A stretch of 8,148 bases of DNA from an uncultured Fidelibacterota bacterium (GTDB lineage Bacteria; Marinisomatota; Marinisomatia; Marinisomatales; UBA1611), in contig CAJWPW010000038.1 of NCBI GenBank assembly GCA_913045415.1, positions 1 to 8,148 of the forward strand, given 5' to 3'. The position numbers and the translations under genes are program-made. The notes beneath the pieces are model-generated. The model had not been told where the DNA came from. It saw only the letters and a program-made list of their open reading frames with translations, and made no database searches. Below are positions 6,541 through 8,148 of this stretch, piece by piece (position 1 is the stretch's first letter; every line of letters starts with the position of its first letter).

Positions 6541-7414
6541 GAGTGACTGACTCCTTTTCTACGGCATTTTGAATAAATTCAGCCGCTTGGATTAAATTAT
6601 TAGACTGAATTCCAGTTTCAATCCCAAGAGATTGACATAATGAATGAAGGGTTTCTGTGGCAATGTTTCCCGAAGAACCTTCTGCATATGGACAACCGCC
6701 CATTCCACCGGTGGAACTGTCAAATTTGGATATTCCCAATTCAAGGCTTACGCGGATATTCTCTTCTGCAAATCCAAATGTGTCATGCATGTGGAGTGCA
6801 AATAATGAGGAAGGCCATTTTGATAAAATAATCTCTAACAATCTTCGAACTTCATCCGGTTTGGCTTGTCCGATTGTATCTCCTAATGAGATCTCCGTTA
6901 TCCCTAGGTCAATGAGTTTTGAAATCATATCAATAACTATTTTATGATTAATCTTGCCTTCATATGGGCAATGCCAAACTGTGGAAATATATCCACGAAC
7001 CCGGAGATTTATTTCTTCCCAGACCAGTCGCATTTCAGAAAATCGCTTCATACTTTCATCGATGGAACAATTGGTATTATTTTGGGAAAATGTTTCACTT
7101 ACAGTGGTAAATACAGCAACAGAACTATACCCTGCATCCAGGGCATTTTCAAGTCCAGATAGATTGGGAACGAGAGCTGTGTAAAGGGTGTGTGGGGCAT
7201 GAAGGATTGAACGAGAAACTTCATCGGCATCAGCTAATTGCGGAATCCATTTTGGAGAGACAAAACTGGTAACTTCTATTTCCTGGAAACCACATTCAGA
7301 CAATAGATCAAGATATCTAATTTTATCTTCTGTAGGAATGGTTTGATTTAAACTTTGGAGTCCATCTCTGGGACCTACTTCAACAATTTTTACGGAAGAT
7401 GGGTATGAAGCCAT
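6533..7414 (-). CDS. liuE: Hydroxymethylglutaryl-CoA lyase
   Basis: A 293-residue protein of the HMGL-like TIM-barrel family, at the usual bacterial length (also named mvaB). Diagnostic parts are [10 protein letters not shown] at 11-20 with catalytic R16 and metal ligand D17, [17 protein letters not shown] (47-63), [13 protein letters not shown] (141-153), SLGDTIG (176-182), LHMHDTFG (207-214) with metal ligands H208 and H210, and the active-site loop [19 protein letters not shown] (236-254) whose C241 is the catalytic cysteine of the HMGL signature. It cleaves 3-hydroxy-3-methylglutaryl-CoA to acetoacetate and acetyl-CoA, the last step of leucine degradation. The adjacent liuB and liuC, whose products act just before it, make this the reading rather than citramalate or isopropylmalate synthase. 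Its ATG overlaps the liuC TGA by one base (TGATG), a translational-coupling arrangement. No Shine-Dalgarno is evident. Confidence 0.96.
   Translation of the reverse strand: MASYPSSVKIVEVGPRDGLQSLNQTIPTEDKIRYLDLLSECGFQEIEVTSFVSPKWIPQLADADEVSRSILHAPHTLYTALVPNLSGLENALDAGYSSVAVFTTVSETFSQNNTNCSIDESMKRFSEMRLVWEEINLRVRGYISTVWHCPYEGKINHKIVIDMISKLIDLGITEISLGDTIGQAKPDEVRRLLEIILSKWPSSLFALHMHDTFGFAEENIRVSLELGISKFDSSTGGMGGCPYAEGSSGNIATETLHSLCQSLGIETGIQSNNLIQAAEFIQNAVEKESVTHA
6551..6558 (-). promoter_or_regulatory. Possible Shine-Dalgarno for liuB
   Basis: On the minus strand AAAAGGAG ends 10 bases before the liuB ATG, inside the 3' end of liuE. It is the only start in the window where an anti-SD-like purine tract is easy to see. 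The spacing is slightly long and the sequence also encodes liuE residues, so it may be coincidental. Confidence 0.35.
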
Positions 7415-8148
7415 CAGTTTTTAAGCCAATTGGGTTTTCTTTTTTCGAGAAAAGCCGACAATCCTTCCTGACCTTCTTCACTTGATCGAATTTCTGTGAT
7501 TACATCTGTCGAGTCGAATGAAGCCATATCTCTAATATATTCTTTGAATTTGGCTTGGGAAACAGGACCGCCTTTTAATAGTTGATCTACAACTTGATTG
7601 GTCATTATTTCTAATTCATCATTCTTAACACAATAATGAATGAGACCAATTTTTTCTGCAAATGGAGCATCAAATCTTTCTCCGGATATTCCCAGAGCAC
7701 GGAACCAAGATTTACCGATTTTCTTTTCAGTATAGGGACCGATCACTGCCGGGATTAATCCTATTAAAACTTCACTTAATGAAAACATGGTTTTTTCTTC
7801 TGCAATAACTATATCACAAACGGTGCAAAGTCCAAAGCCTCCACCAAAAGCATGTCCATGAACTATACCAACAATGGGCTTATTACATTCATCAATCGTT
7901 TTGTACATCTTGGCTAATAAAACAGTTTCAGCTTTATTCTCAGCGGAAGTTTTCGCTATAGAATTTTTCATCATATTTACATCAGCTCCCGAGCAAAAAG
8001 ATTCACCATGGCCATCTAAAACCACGATGCGAATACTCGAATCTTTCCCTACAGAATCAAATGCTGTGGTGATTTCTTGCATCATGATCTCATTCATAGC
8101 GTTTCGTACATCAGGCCGGTTTAAGGAAATAGTTGCAATGTGTGAATC
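7414..8148 (-). CDS. liuC: Methylglutaconyl-CoA hydratase, enoyl-CoA hydratase family (5' end beyond right edge)
   Basis: The frame stays open to the right edge; the 17 codons upstream of the ATG at 8097 read as the conserved crotonase start (HIATISLNRPDVRNA), so the true start lies outside the window and 244 residues are visible. Visible-residue landmarks: SFCSGAD at about 50-56 and GHAFGGGFG at about 98-106, the two oxyanion-hole loops; FSLSEVLIGLIPAVIGPY at about 122-139, containing the expected catalytic glutamate E126. The SEVxxGLxPAVIxPY form is typical of bacterial LiuC-type hydratases. The protein ends with EGLSAFLEKRKPNW, the usual C-terminal crotonase helix. It would hydrate 3-methylglutaconyl-CoA to HMG-CoA, exactly between the liuB and liuE steps. 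A general short-chain enoyl-CoA hydratase cannot be excluded by sequence alone; the operon decides the call. Its TGA overlaps the liuE ATG by one base. Confidence 0.9.
   Translation of the reverse strand, partial: DSHIATISLNRPDVRNAMNEIMMQEITTAFDSVGKDSSIRIVVLDGHGESFCSGADVNMMKNSIAKTSAENKAETVLLAKMYKTIDECNKPIVGIVHGHAFGGGFGLCTVCDIVIAEEKTMFSLSEVLIGLIPAVIGPYTEKKIGKSWFRALGISGERFDAPFAEKIGLIHYCVKNDELEIMTNQVVDQLLKGGPVSQAKFKEYIRDMASFDSTDVITEIRSSEEGQEGLSAFLEKRKPNWLKN

Noticed and set aside
6640..7184. Several overlapping plus-strand open frames opposite liuE
   Set aside because: They overlap one another and lie within the HMG-CoA lyase gene; composition is typical of antisense shadows.
7414..8097. Complete 227-residue hydratase starting at ATG 8097
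   Set aside because: The 17 in-frame codons upstream to the window edge encode the conserved crotonase N-terminal strand and NRP turn, so the ATG is internal.
1..8148. CRISPR arrays, tRNA or rRNA genes, insertion sequences, prophage or attachment sites
   Set aside because: No direct-repeat arrays, clover-leaf sequences, transposase or integrase motifs or flanking repeats were seen; nearly all bases are accounted for by metabolic and envelope genes.

Overview
The window is AT-rich bacterial DNA with tightly packed genes in two convergent blocks and no gap longer than 54 bases. TGA is the normal terminator of three genes here, so the standard bacterial code applies. Most starts lack a clear Shine-Dalgarno sequence. 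This, the low GC, an inner-membrane lipid-sugar transferase of a non-classical subclade and a thioredoxin-TPR lipoprotein would suit a free-living, probably marine, member of the FCB group (Bacteroidota, Marinimicrobia and relatives). That placement is a guess from style, not a demonstrated assignment.

Rightward block (1-3991), probably one transcript: the 3' end of a family 2 glycosyltransferase; a polyprenyl-phosphate sugar-1-phosphate transferase of the MraY/WecA family; accA; a YbgC-type hotdog acyl-CoA thioesterase; and a lipoprotein with a thioredoxin domain followed by a TPR-like helical region. The genes abut or overlap (0, 18, -4 and -4 bases). The first two build surface polysaccharide, the next two concern fatty-acid/acyl-CoA metabolism, and the last is an extracytoplasmic thiol-redox candidate.

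The outstanding observation is in that last gene. Its reading frame, fixed by an ATGA overlap with the thioesterase, meets an in-frame TGA at codon 52 (3107-3109). It then continues without any other stop for 293 codons of clear thioredoxin and TPR sequence. The TGA is exactly where the first cysteine of the WCxxC active site belongs (W-TGA-S-W-C). A stem-loop with bacterial SECIS-like geometry follows 8 bases later. The gene is therefore a strong candidate selenoprotein (UxxC thioredoxin); a nonsense mutation or base error in a TGT/TGC codon is the main alternative.

Leftward block (4009-8148, minus strand), read from the right edge: liuC (methylglutaconyl-CoA hydratase, 5' end outside the window), liuE/mvaB (HMG-CoA lyase), liuB/mccB (3-methylcrotonyl-CoA carboxylase carboxyltransferase subunit), then a ten-helix EamA/DMT transporter. 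The first three catalyse late steps of leucine/isovalerate breakdown to acetoacetate and acetyl-CoA. The biotin-carboxylase subunit (liuD) and isovaleryl-CoA dehydrogenase (liuA) are not in the window. The two blocks meet tail to tail with 17 bases between stop codons, where a 9-bp A/T-only inverted repeat lies.
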